A model generated the notes under the pieces. That model saw only the letters and a list, made by a program, of their open reading frames with translations, did no database searches and was not told the DNA's origin. A stretch of 64,000 nt of DNA from JAPPLB01 sp965208945 (lineage in GTDB: Bacteria; Acidobacteriota; Terriglobia; Bryobacterales; UBA6623): positions 5,766,001 through 5,830,000 of the forward strand of contig OZ242366.1 of NCBI GenBank assembly GCA_965208945.1, in the 5' to 3' direction. Position 1 is the stretch's first letter. The number at the start of each line of letters is the position of its first letter. Below, piece after piece: positions 35,158 through 45,300 of this stretch. The position numbers were made by a program, and so were the translations under genes.

Positions 35158-35345
35158 GCAACGATTCGACAAAGCCGTGGCTCGGAAAAGCCGTGTTTCG
35201 TGTCTCGTGTCTCGTGATTCGTGAAAACCTCGGAATTCACGCCGGCTTGCGCCTCGCGCCAGGCTAGGGCCGTGGCTCGGGTCTCGGGTCTCGTAAACAC
35301 CTGAAAAGCCGTGGCTTGGGCGGCTTTGTTGTCACCCACCGGTGC
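35158..35345. repeat. Heptanucleotide-type tract (W-TTCGTG) between the E2 copies
   Basis: Contains runs such as AAAAGCCGTGTTTCGTGTCTC, GTGATTCGTGAAAACCTCGG and GGCTCGGGTCTCGGGTCTCG, which are degenerate 7-base units of the form (A/T/C)TTCGTG or related. No gene is supported. Confidence 0.6.
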
Positions 35346-35453
35346 GTCCCCGACGGGCGCGGACGGGGTTTTCGTTCCCTACAACGGCCTCATCACTCTC
35401 AACCTGAACCAGATTCCGGCCAAAAAAACAAGACTGAAGGGCTTCAGTACCAA
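35346..35453. repeat. Direct repeat E2, second copy (coding-like relic)
   Basis: GTCCCCGACGGGCGCGGACGG through CTTCAGTACCAA. Reads SPTGADGVFVPYNGLITLNL in the same frame as the first copy. It contains the palindrome ACTGAAGGGCTTCAGT (35433-35448), which is the exact reverse complement of the one in the first copy. Confidence 0.65.
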
Positions 35454-35489
35454 CAGGTACCAAACGAGCCACGGAAAAGGCCGTTTTCG

Positions 35490-35682
35490 GGTCTGAAAAA
35501 AGCCGTGATTCGTGTTTCGTGTTTCGTGAAAACCTCGGAATTCGCGCTGGCTTGCGCCGCGCGCTTGGTCAAAGGCCGTGTTTCGTGTCTCATGTCTCAT
35601 GAAAAACCTTACAGGCCTTGTTTCCGGCGCGGGCGGCCCTGTCACGCACTTCGCCTCGCCGCGTGGTGAGTCATGCAGGCTA
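35490..35682. repeat. Heptamer tract joined to a family A right end (A7)
   Basis: AAAAAGCCGTGATTCGTGTT and a second run (AAAGGCCGTGTTTCGTGTCTC, ATGTCTCATGAAAAACC) lead into CGCACTTCGCCTCGCCGCGTGG and a family A right terminus ending TCATGCAGGCTA at 35682. The same composite is found at 50042-50153, so the join is a repeated structure and not a chance neighbour. Confidence 0.75.
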
Positions 35683-35907
35683 GATCGATAGGACCCTTCA
35701 TCAATAGAAGGCCGGCAGAGTCATGCGAAGGTTCGTAGGCGCTATCTCATCCGTCGACAGGTGAATGCGGGACGGTTGCTCAACCGGTTCGTTCGCAGAT
35801 ACCATAATGATCGACGACTACTTGGGTGTGTTCGGCACGCACAGGTGATTCGTGATCTCGCGGCGCACACAGCAATCCCGGCTCAGTCCGAATTGAGGTC
35901 AACGCTC

Positions 35908-36957
35908 ATGAAGAATGACGTTCCGAGGAAGACGGACCGCCCCAAAGTTGGGACAGAGAGTTTGAACGGAGGTTCCTCGGCCACACCTGGGGAAAAGTCG
36001 CTGGCAGCGACACTGGAACAAGGAAAAGCCGGCAAGGGCTCGCAGAACCGGCGGACCTCTTCGATTATCGAAGAAGCCATCCAGCAGGACCAGACTACGT
36101 CGATTCCAGACGCAGTCCTGACACAGGAGGAACTTTCCGATCTACACACATCTCACGAGTTCATCCAGCTTCTGCGCTCGAAGCACATCACTGTCGGGAA
36201 GATCAAGCGGTCGGTCAAGTACGAACACGATCTCGGATGCCTGCAGATCGAACTGGTCAAGATGCAACGCTCGATCGAGGAATCGGGCAGGCGTGTCGCC
36301 ATTCTTTTCGAAGGCCGGGATGCCGCCGGCAAAGGCGGGACCATTCGTCGTTTCATCGAGCATCTCAATCCACGCGCCATGCGCGTAGTAGCCTTGCCAA
36401 AGCCGACCCAAGAGGAAACGGGCCAATGGTATTTCCAGCGCTATATCCGCAACCTGCCGAACCGTGGAGAGATCGTTTTCTTCGACCGGAGCTGGTACAA
36501 CCGGGCAGTCGTTGAACCGGTCAACGACTTCTGCTCCCCCGATCAGTATGAGGAGTTCATGCGCCAGGTACCCGAGTTCGAACACATGCTCGTCGAGGAC
36601 GGCGTGACCCTCATCAAATTCTGGTTTTCGATTTCCAAGGATGTGCAGTGGGCGCGCTTCGAGTCGCGGCGCAACAACCCTCTCAAGCAGTGGAAGCTCA
36701 GTCCGCTCGATAGCAAGGCGCAGGAGTTATGGGAAGACTACACGGCATACAAAGAGGTGATGTTCAGCCGGACCCATAACAGTTTCAGCCCGTGGATCAT
36801 CGTGAAGGCCAACAACAAGCGGCGCGCACGACTGGAGAGTATGCGCTATGTCCTGTCGAGCCTCGATTACCGGGGAAAAGACGAGGCGCGAACGACGCTC
36901 GTGCCCGACCCCAACACCGTCATGCGCTTCCACCGGTCAGCCATCAACATCGACTGA
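35908..36957 (+). CDS. ppk2: polyphosphate kinase 2 family protein
   Basis: The start at 35908 (MKNDVPRKTDRPKVG) is chosen for GAGGT 8 bases upstream; a GTG at 35761 would add 49 residues of poor quality. About 349 residues, with a disordered, Ser/Gln-rich N-terminus of about 80 residues before the kinase. The PPK2 core has EGRDAAGKGGTIRRFIEHL (Walker A), VFFDRSWYNRAVVEPV (Walker B), WARFESRRNNPLKQWKLS (lid Arg) and WIIVKANNKRRARLES. It transfers phosphate between polyphosphate and nucleotides. Isolated between repeat tracts. Confidence 0.93.
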   Translation: MKNDVPRKTDRPKVGTESLNGGSSATPGEKSLAATLEQGKAGKGSQNRRTSSIIEEAIQQDQTTSIPDAVLTQEELSDLHTSHEFIQLLRSKHITVGKIKRSVKYEHDLGCLQIELVKMQRSIEESGRRVAILFEGRDAAGKGGTIRRFIEHLNPRAMRVVALPKPTQEETGQWYFQRYIRNLPNRGEIVFFDRSWYNRAVVEPVNDFCSPDQYEEFMRQVPEFEHMLVEDGVTLIKFWFSISKDVQWARFESRRNNPLKQWKLSPLDSKAQELWEDYTAYKEVMFSRTHNSFSPWIIVKANNKRRARLESMRYVLSSLDYRGKDEARTTLVPDPNTVMRFHRSAINID

Positions 36958-37004
36958 AGCCTGAGCCGCAGGAATATTACTGCTCCTGTCTATCGCAGGC
37001 AGGT

Positions 37005-37095
37005 TAGCCTGCATTTCTCACCACCCGACGGTCGAAGCACACGATAAAAAGGCCGTGATTCGTGTTTCGTGTCTCGTGATTCGTGAAAAACCTCC
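37005..37095. repeat. Family A left end (A8) followed by heptamer tract
   Basis: TAGCCTGCATTTCTCACCACC to about 37047, then AAAAAGGCCGTGATTCGTGTT TCGTG-type units to 37091. The join point after AGCACACGATAAAAA is the same as at 50893. Confidence 0.8.
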
Positions 37096-37206
37096 TAACC
37101 TGCATTTCTCACCACCCGACGGTCGAAGCACGCCATACGACCGCCAGGACTTCGTTGCGCTCCTCTCACGCACTTCGCCTCGCCACGCGGTGAGAAATGC
37201 AGGTTA
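37096..37206. repeat. Family A copy A9 (internally deleted, TAACC variant)
   Basis: 111 bp with TAACCTGCATTTCTCACCACC and GGTGAGAAATGCAGGTTA ends. The central 70 bases are missing (CTTCGTTGCGC joins TCCTCTCACGC). Like A3 it has the A/T pair at position 3 of the termini. Confidence 0.88.
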
Positions 37207-37317
37207 ATACAAGAGTCCCTAACGTTTGGAAACAGCGCCGGTTACGTTTTTACCTGGACACTCCGTTTGAAAAGCCTTTGCAAAGCGAATGGCACGTCCC
37301 GGCAGGGAGAATGGGGA

Positions 37318-38229
37318 TCAAGTGCTTGCATTCAGCTCGACGAATTCGCGCAACACGGCGGCGCACTGCTCCGGTTGCTCCAGTTGCAGAAAATGTGTTG
37401 TTTCCGGCAGGAAATCGTAGTCCACACTCAAAACATCACTAAGGTCGAGAGTCGGCAGATAGGAGTATGGCAAGGTCGGGTCCGCGCCGAGGACCTTTAT
37501 TGGACAACGGAATGTATCGAAGTCCACCAGGACAGCAAAAGTACGAGCATATTCTATGATCTGCGCTTCGTATTCGCGCGGGCACCGCAACTCGTAACCC
37601 TTCCCGTCCGGGGATTTGCGCAGAGTCGTTCTTGCCACCAGATCGAAAACCCCAGGAACGGCATGCTGGAAGATCGGCAGAAAGCCAAGGAGGCTGACAA
37701 GCTCCTCCCTGGTACGAAACCGGTCCGTGCGACGCCGAGTCAAGGCGGCTGTGCGAGTCACTGCCGCATCGAATTTTTCATAACTGTCGCCGGCCTTGCA
37801 CAGAGGTGGATCAAAAAGAATGCATGCCGAGAAACCGCCGCCTCGGGTAGGTGACAAGAGCGTCACCAAAGACGAAACCGAATGAAAAACACCTATTTTC
37901 GGTTTTTTTCCGTAGAAGCGGTCGACGGCCGAAAGAATACTGTCGTGGTCTTGAACCAATGTTGGAAGGTTATGCTTTTTCTGATCTCCGACATTATTCC
38001 AGCCATGGTTTCTCATGTCATAGACAACCAAGTCGAAGTCGTCGGCCAGGAGGGACCAGAAAGGGTAGTAGAGATCGATCGCCAGACCGTTGCCGTGACA
38101 AAGAACGAGCCGCGGTCCAGCCGGGTTGCCATGACGCCGCAGACTAATGACGGTGTCATCGTCCACGCTGACTTTATCAATAGAAAGCGGCTCGGGGATC
38201 TCCCATATCGTTGTCGAGGTCGCTGTCAA
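37318..38229 (-). CDS. alpha/beta hydrolase, possible polyketide release or editing enzyme
   Basis: 303 residues from a TTG at 38229 (no better start is present). The hydrolase fold is evident: LVLCHGNGLAIDLYYPFW (oxyanion HGN), FDLVVYDMRNHGWN, and the nucleophile region IGVFHSVSSLVTLL, where Ser is in an H-S-V-S-S context instead of GxSxG. ILFDPPLC and the His in PETTHFLQLEQPE follow. It is in the same orientation as, and downstream of, the ACP and PKS genes, separated by a poorly conserved 600-base gap. A minimal family A copy lies 14 bases before its start and may have displaced the original promoter. Confidence 0.75.
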   Translation of the reverse strand: MTATSTTIWEIPEPLSIDKVSVDDDTVISLRRHGNPAGPRLVLCHGNGLAIDLYYPFWSLLADDFDLVVYDMRNHGWNNVGDQKKHNLPTLVQDHDSILSAVDRFYGKKPKIGVFHSVSSLVTLLSPTRGGGFSACILFDPPLCKAGDSYEKFDAAVTRTAALTRRRTDRFRTREELVSLLGFLPIFQHAVPGVFDLVARTTLRKSPDGKGYELRCPREYEAQIIEYARTFAVLVDFDTFRCPIKVLGADPTLPYSYLPTLDLSDVLSVDYDFLPETTHFLQLEQPEQCAAVLREFVELNAST

Positions 38230-38242
38230 TGGAATCCGCTTC

Positions 38243-38278
38243 CAGCCTGCTCGCCGCGTGGTGAGAAATACAGGCTAG
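38243..38278. repeat. Minimal family A relic (A10)
   Basis: AGCCTGC is directly joined to TCGCCGCGTGGTGAGAAATA CAGGCTA, so only the extreme left end and the right terminus remain. It lies just upstream of the hydrolase gene. Confidence 0.7.
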
Positions 38279-38869
38279 CCTACAAAGAGGCCAGCGCGAA
38301 TTTCTCGTTGCCAATATCTTCCGGCCGTCCGTTGAGGAAACTAAATATGCTCGTCGTCAAACCCCGGCGCATGAACCAGGGATTTCAAACCGAGACATAC
38401 CCACAACAACCCCCATGCCAAGCGCCTTGATCAGTGCTTTCGAAATTATCCAGATATTAAAAAGCCAGTGCAGACTGACGGTAAAGCATATGCCGTCCGG
38501 TATCCCATGTACTACCGCATGCGGCTTGCCGCGCCAGAGGCGTCGAAGACAAGATGTCCGTTTCTACAACCGTATTTACATAAAAAATGGCGCAGATCAC
38601 CGTGCGACACAAGACGAACCGGCGTCACCGGGCGGCATGTATGTATTATTACCAACGCGACAGTTCTTTCGCATCGAGCCACGCCAAGGCACCCTCCTTG
38701 CGGGCCGCATGAGGCGTCAGATTAACTTGTATTACAGCTATTACAGCAGCATTGCCAACGTTACTAAGAAAACATTACTTTAATCCGGCATCAGAAGCAG
38801 CCGCTACCTGCCGGAGGACCTATACCAATCCCTCTGAAGCGGTGATGTATCGAGAGCCATCAACCAGCG
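38279..38869. other. Low-GC intergenic tract, no gene supported
   Basis: About 590 bases, clearly more AT-rich than the surroundings (for example ATTACAGCTATTACAGCAGC near 38732). Short frames exist on both strands, but none has a recognisable protein or a ribosome binding site. It separates the hydrolase start from the ACP stop. The composition suggests a remnant of a lost gene or a foreign piece. Confidence 0.4.
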
Positions 38870-39097
38870 CTAGCTAGCATCGAGGCGCGCGATCAACTCC
38901 CGTATGCTTTTGAGATTTGCACAATCATCGGGAGTAAACGCAACATTGAATTCCTTGGCGACCACTTTTGCGAACGCCACAAGGTCCATGGAGGACACGC
39001 CCGCGTCAGTAAGGCCGCCATTCAGATCCAATGCCGATCCATCTATTTCGAGGTTTTCACTGATAAGGTTTCTAATGCGATCTTCAGTCGATGTCAT
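38870..39097 (-). CDS. discrete acyl carrier protein
   Basis: 75 residues from the ATG at 39097, with AAAGGA 8 bases upstream. The four-helix ACP pattern is present: TEDRIRNLISENLEIDG, then LTDAGVSSMDLVAFAKVV with the phosphopantetheine Ser in GVSSMDL (normally GxDSL), and NLKSIRELIARL. It is acidic overall. It lies downstream of the PKS and is likely to receive or supply an acyl chain for it. The Ser-Ser-Met in place of Asp-Ser-Leu is tolerated in several discrete ACPs. Confidence 0.88.
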   Translation of the reverse strand: MTSTEDRIRNLISENLEIDGSALDLNGGLTDAGVSSMDLVAFAKVVAKEFNVAFTPDDCANLKSIRELIARLDAS

Positions 39098-39140
39098 ATT
39101 CACAATCCTTTCACAAAGATAGATGCCTGAGAAAGTGGGC

Positions 39141-39169
39141 AGTGTAGCAAGAGAGAGACGCCAAGTCAA
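39141..39169 (-). promoter_or_regulatory. Sigma-70-type promoter for the ACP gene
   Basis: On the minus strand, TTGACT (39169-39164) and TACACT (39146-39141) are separated by 17 bases. The -10 box lies about 44 bases before the ACP start codon. This suggests that the ACP (and perhaps the hydrolase) is transcribed independently of the PKS, whose end is occupied by a repeat. Confidence 0.6.
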
Positions 39170-39198
39170 TCCATCGCACTCAAGAACCCGAGCTTGAC

Positions 39199-39354
39199 AG
39201 CCCGCGGCAAAAGTCCCGCTACATTCAAGCGGCGATGCATCCCGGCTGAACTGCGTTGCTCCTCGGTCGAATATGTCCAATATGCTCCCTCGTCGCGCCT
39301 TGTCAGCCGGGCGCCTCACCGCTCTCGGTGCTACGCGGGATTTCACCACGGGCT
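39199..39354. repeat. Family C inverted-terminus repeat, copy C2
   Basis: 156 bp, AGCCCGCGGCAAAAGTCCCGC to GCGGGATTTCACCACGGGCT; termini are imperfect inverted repeats. Nearly identical to C1 at 26.3 kb. The last PKS codons and its stop (39303) lie inside this element. Confidence 0.9.
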
Positions 39355-42300
39355 GTTGAATCCGGCCGCTTCGGAGCATCGACCCAGTGGCGGCGGCGTT
39401 GGAACGGGTAGCTCGGCAGCGAGACACGGCGCCGCATTTCTCCTGCGAACAGACCGTCAAACGAAACGGAAAGGCCCGCCTCGTATGCCCCAGCAACCGC
39501 CTTCAGGAACCCGACTTCAACCTCCGGCGCCGGCGAGTCGCCGGATGGCCGCAACAGGCTCGACAGCACAACCGGAGCGCCGACGCCGTGCTCCGCAGCA
39601 TTCACCGCATCCGCCGACCGCGGCCAAGCCAAAGATATTTCCGGCCCCAGCACTTGCTGCGGGCCGATCTCCATCACCGCCTCGACTCCCAGGTCCGCCA
39701 GCACTCCCACACACCTGTCGAACGCCACCTGCTCCCACGCCTGCCGACTCCAGTACTCCCCGTCCAGCGCTTCATCCGGCCCGACCACCCGGCCGGTCAC
39801 ACTGCTTACCATGGTCAGTGACGGCGGTGCTATCGAGAAGCCTTGCAGAACCGTTTTCAGATCATCCAGGGCTGTCGTCATCGCCCCCATTTCCGGCAAT
39901 GTCCCGATCAGCGCACCGCGAGCCGCAGCAAACCGCAAACCCTCCTCCAGGCCGAACACTCCCGCAGCCTGCGCCGCCGCAATCTCCCCCAGGCCCTGCC
40001 CAACCACCACGCTCGGCCGAACTCCAACGCTCGACCATAGCGCCGTGAGCGCACATTCCAGAGCGTAGATCGCCGGCTGCATCCATTCAGGGTCGTCCAA
40101 AGCCTCCTCGAAACCCGATCGGCCGAACATCACATCGAGCAGCGAGACGTCCCGCTCTTCCCGAAGCACAGCGTCGCAGCGGTCAAGCACAGCCCGCACC
40201 ACGGGCTCGCTCTGGTACAGGACCTCGCCCATGCCGATCCACTGGCTCGCTTCTCCGGCGTAGGCGAACGCCACTTTACCTGCCGACCCATGCGCCGGCT
40301 CCCGGTCCGTCTCGGCGAGCGCCTTCAACTGCTCCCGCAGCGACCCGGCATCGTGGAACACCACAGCGGCACGGTGCGCGAAATGCGCCCGCCCCACGCC
40401 CGCCGTCCACGCCATGTCCGAGAGCAGCGGACCGGACGCCGCGTCTTCCGAGGACAACACTTCGACATGCTCCTCAAGCCATGACAGGTACCGCTCCGCC
40501 AGTTCCTGGAGCGCCCTATCCGACTTTCCCGACAGCGGCAGGACCCGTGCTCCACGCGCATTCAGTTCTTCTTCCATTGGAGGCAGCTCCGCAAACGGCG
40601 CCGACAGCAAGACAGGAACCGATCTTACCGAACCCGAGGGACACTGTGCTGCGCCGTTAGCGGAAGCGCCGTACCCCTCGACCAATACATGCGCGTTCGT
40701 CCCCGAAAGCCCGAAGGCGCTGACCGCCGCCCGCGGCGGCCGTTCGGGATCGCTCGGCCAGTCCGTGGCTTCCGACGTCACACGCACCGGCAACCGTTCC
40801 CAATCCATGTTCGGGCTTGGAGTGTGAAAATGCAGATGCTTCGGAATTACCCCGCTTTGCATCGCAAGCACGACTTTGATCAGGCCAGCCATCCCCGCCG
40901 CCCACTCCAGGTGGCCGATGCTCGTCTTGACCGAACCGATCAGCAGCGGGCGGTCCGCCTGCCGTCCTCTACCGTAAACCGATGCCGCGGCGTTCACCTC
41001 GATCGGGTCAGCCATCTCCGACCCCACCGCGTGCGCTTCCAGGTAATCCACTTCCGATGGCGGAACTCCCGCCCGCGACAGGGCTTCCTCGATGAGCTGT
41101 TCCTGCGCCGGACCGTTGGGGACCGTCAGTCCCGCGCTGGCCCCGTTCTGGTTGACCGCCGAGCCCCGGATGACACCCCAGATGCGGTCACCCTGTTCCT
41201 CCGCATCGCTCAGACGCTTCAGCACGACCACCCCGCAACCCTCGCCGCGCACGAAACCGTCCGCGGCTGCGTCGAACGACCTGCATTGCCCACTGGGGGA
41301 CAACATCCCGTACTCCCTCATGAATCTCGTGGTCTCGGGTGAGAGAACCGCGTTCACACCTCCGGCCAGAGCCACCTCCACCTCGCCCCGCAGCAGATCC
41401 GCAACCGCATGATGCACGGCGACCAGTGACGAGGCACACATCAAGTCCAGCGGTATTGCCGGCCCCCTGAGACCCAGCGCGTACGCAACCCGTCCCACCG
41501 TCACGCTTCCGGCGGTACCCAGGTAACTGTGATCCTCTCCGCTGGCTTCGCACAACTCCCGGTACTCGCTGCTGCCCACACCGGCATACACTCCGACGCG
41601 GCTACCCTGCAGCGGGCCGGGGTCGATGCCCGCATCCTCGAAAGCCTCCCAACTCGTCTCGAGCAAGAGCCGCTGCCTGGGATCCATCATCCGCGCCTCG
41701 ATCGGCCTGATCCCAAAGAACCTTGCGTCGAAACGGTCGATCCCTTCGATAAACCCGCCTCGCCTGTCAGCGGCTTCCCCGGTAGAAGGGTCTCCGACGA
41801 CACCGCTCCAGGTCCCGGAATCCTGGCGTCCGTCCGTCACCGCGTCTCCGCCTGCTTCAAGCTGACGCCAGAAGGCAGCAACATCCGCTGCTCCGGGAAA
41901 GCGGCATGCCATGCCCACGATCGCGATCCGCTCATCCTCTTCGCACCGTACCGGGGAGCGAGGTTCCGGCACGGGCTGCTCCCGGGGGGCCGGCGCCTCG
42001 CCGGCCTCGCCGAGTTCCTCGACCAGAAAGAGGGCGAGAGCCGCTATGTTCGGGTGGTCGAACACCACCGTGTTGGGCGTCGTATACTCCCCGGAGAACG
42101 CCCGGTTTAGCCGGTTCCGCAGCTCGACGGCCATCAACGAGTCCATTCCCAGATCGAAGAACCCCACCGTCGGCGCCGGCGTCGACGTCAGCCTCAGAAC
42201 CGCCTGCACCTCGCGCTGCAGGAAAGACACCAGCAGACCTTCACGCTCCGACACAGGGGTCTGCCGCAGCCGGGACACCAAGTCATCCGCCAGGGCGGGA

Positions 42301-45300
42301 GAGCCGGCTTCGGCTTTGGGGCCGGCAGACAACAGATCCTCCAGAAAAGACGGACGGTCCTCGACAGCCTCCTCGAATACCGACCAGTCCATGGACATCA
42401 CGACGGAATTCGTGACGTCCTGGCGAACCAGCCTGTCGAACGCTCGGAGACCCTGCTGGGGTGTAAACCAGCGTCCGCCGAGCGCCGCCCGCTGCCGTTC
42501 AATCCGATCCTTCTGTTCCGCCGCTTCGCCGATCTCGGACCACGCCCCCCAGGCAATGGCCTGTCCCGGAAGCCCCATCGCCCGCCGGTGGGCGGCGAGC
42601 TGGTCGAGAAACGCATTGGCCGCCGCATGGTTCGCCTGGCCCGGATTGCCCATGACGCCGACCCGGCTGGAGAAAAGGACGAAGAGATCCAGATCGCGGC
42701 CTGCCGTCGCGCGGTGCAAATGCCACGCACCCAGCACCTTCGGCCACAGCACCTGCTCGAACCTCTCCCAACTCTGGTTCGGCAAGGAAGCATCCGACAA
42801 CACTCCCACGCTGTGAATCACACCGCCGAGCGGCGGCAGTTCCCGATCCATCCGGGCCAGCATTCCGTCCACCGCGGCGGCATCCGTCACATCCGCGAGC
42901 TCCACCCGCACGGCGAACCCACGTTCGCGCAACGAGTCGATCTCCTTTTCGATCTCGGGATCGGGCGGCCGCCGTCCATTCAGCACGATCGTCCCCGCTC
43001 CGCGGTCCGCCAACCAGCCGGCCACGGCGCACCCGATACCGCCCAGGCCGCCGGTCACCAGGTACGTCCGATCCTGCCGCAAGCGACCCGTCACCAGCGG
43101 CGGAGTCGTCAGGACGATCTTGCCGAGATGCCGGGCGGACCGCATGAACCTCAATGCCGCCCCCGCTTCGGCCAGCGGCCACCTGCTGTGGACAATCGGT
43201 TTCAGTTCCCCGGCAGTAAGGCGCCGCATCACATCCCGGAGGACCCTACCGACCCAAGCCGGTTCGGTTTTCTTCAAGACATCCAATTCGAGGATGGCGT
43301 AGGCCACGTCGGGACGGACGGCCGCCATCTCCTCCTCGCTCAAAATGTCCCGTCTAGCCAATTCCACGAACCGGCCACCTTGCCGCAAGCAGGAAAGACT
43401 TGCGTCGATGAAACCCTCCCCCGTCAGGCTGTTCAGCACAATGTCGACCCCCGCGCCGCCCGTGGCCGCGAGGATCTCCTCTCCGAAATTCGTTGTACGG
43501 CTGTCGAATACATGCTCCACACCGATCGAGCGGAGCCAGGCCTGCTTCGGCGCACTCGCGGTGGCGAAGACCTCCGCGCCCGCGGCATGCGCCATCTGGA
43601 TGGCCGCGATTCCCACACCGCCGGCGCCTGCATGAATCAGCACCCGTTCGCCGGCCTTCAATCCGGAAAACTCGTACGACAACGCGGCCGAGACGAACGC
43701 GCTCGGCACCGTGGCGAGTTCCGTCACCGAGATTCCCGATGGCGCGGGCGCCACCAATTCCTCCCTCGTGACCATTTCCGCCGCGAAAGCGCCCCATCCC
43801 AATCCAACCACACGGTCGCCGGCCGAGACGGTTGACACCTCGGAACCCACATCGATCACGCGGCCGCACATCTCCCTGCCCAAGTCCCCCTCTTCAATGA
43901 AGCCAAGAGAGCGGAACACATCCCAGAAGTTGAGCCCGACCGCCTGGACCGCGACGCGGACTTCCCGCGGCTCGAGGGACCGTTCCGGCAAGGGCTTGAC
44001 GTAGGGTTTCTCGAACACGCCGCTCGGGTCCGGAGCCAGCACCCAGGAGGACTCCTCCGGCAAGGCCAGCCTCTCCGCGCCGGTCCCGGCCCGGACCAGG
44101 CGGGCCGTCATGCGCCGGCCATAGCGATATGCGATGTGATTTTCGTGATCGGGATACAGCAGTTCATCAAGGAGTTCCGGCGAAAGCGCCTGAGCGGGGT
44201 CCAAATCGATCATCCTCGGCTTCAGATGCACCGCTTCCCGGGCCACGGCCTTCCCGAAACCCCATAGCGCCGCTCCGGCAAGTTCGCCGGCTATCTCCCT
44301 CTCGAGCACCTGCGCGCCCCGAGTCAGGAGCGACACACCCTTCTCAGGCGCCGTGTCGGAATCAAGCAGCGCCTGGACCAGCGCCAATGCGCTCGCCACC
44401 GCTCCTCTCGTATCCTCCGCCATCTCTTCGGTCGCCGCATTCAGGCCGTGTCCGCCCAGCGACACCAAGTGCACGACGCCGCTCAGCGGCGTGTCCTCGG
44501 GCAGGCTCTCCAACAGCGATCGCCACGACTCGCGCCGCTCCATGTCCACGGTTGTCCGGATGATTCCGGACGCGTCCACTCCTGAATAGCCGCGCTCGTC
44601 GAGTTCAGAGTCCGCCAGCACGACGGTCTGGTTGCGCGAGGCCAATTCCGTTGCCAGTTGTTCGGCCTTGCCGGCACGATCCGCCGCCAGAACCCAGACT
44701 CCCGGCCGCTCGGTCACCTCAGACGGACCCCTGGCCACGATCACACCCTTATCCGGCTCCCCGGTCGAGTCGGACTCTTCCAAGCCCAGGACCTCCGCTT
44801 CTTCGAAACCCACGTCCGCGAGCACGCGACGCCACACAGCGGGACTCACCAGGGCATGATCCGGACGGTAGTCATCGGCGAACCGCCACCAGCCGTCCAA
44901 CTGCCCAAAAGTCAGGTCCATCCAACCCATGCCCCTGAGGTTCTCGAGCGCGACCACCTGCCCCGATGGCGCGAGGAGCCGCAGGCAGTGCGCGAGCGTC
45001 TCCTGCAGATACCGAGTGGCGTGCAAGACGTTGGAGGCGATCACCAGGTCATAACCGTGGAAGTCGAATCCCTGCTCGACCGGATCCTTTTCGATATCCA
45101 GCATGCGGTATTCGATCGACGCTTCCTGGCCTCCGAAACGCGCTTCCGCTTCCGCAAAGAAGCCCGCCGAGATATCGGTGTACATGTAGTCGAACCGTCC
45201 GTCCGGGAGCTCCGGAAGGATGGCAGCGGTCGCCGACCCCGTACCGGCTCCGACTTCGATCACCCTGAGGCGCCGGTCGCCGGGCAAGTCCGCGACGAGC

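Noticed and set aside
34380..35612. Heptamer arrays as a CRISPR or tandem regulatory array
   Set aside because: Units are contiguous with no spacers, vary in sequence, and lie inside family A composites. There are no cas genes.
38415..38783. 122-codon frame between ACP and hydrolase
   Set aside because: AT-rich tract with no ribosome binding site, no domain and no conserved-looking segments.
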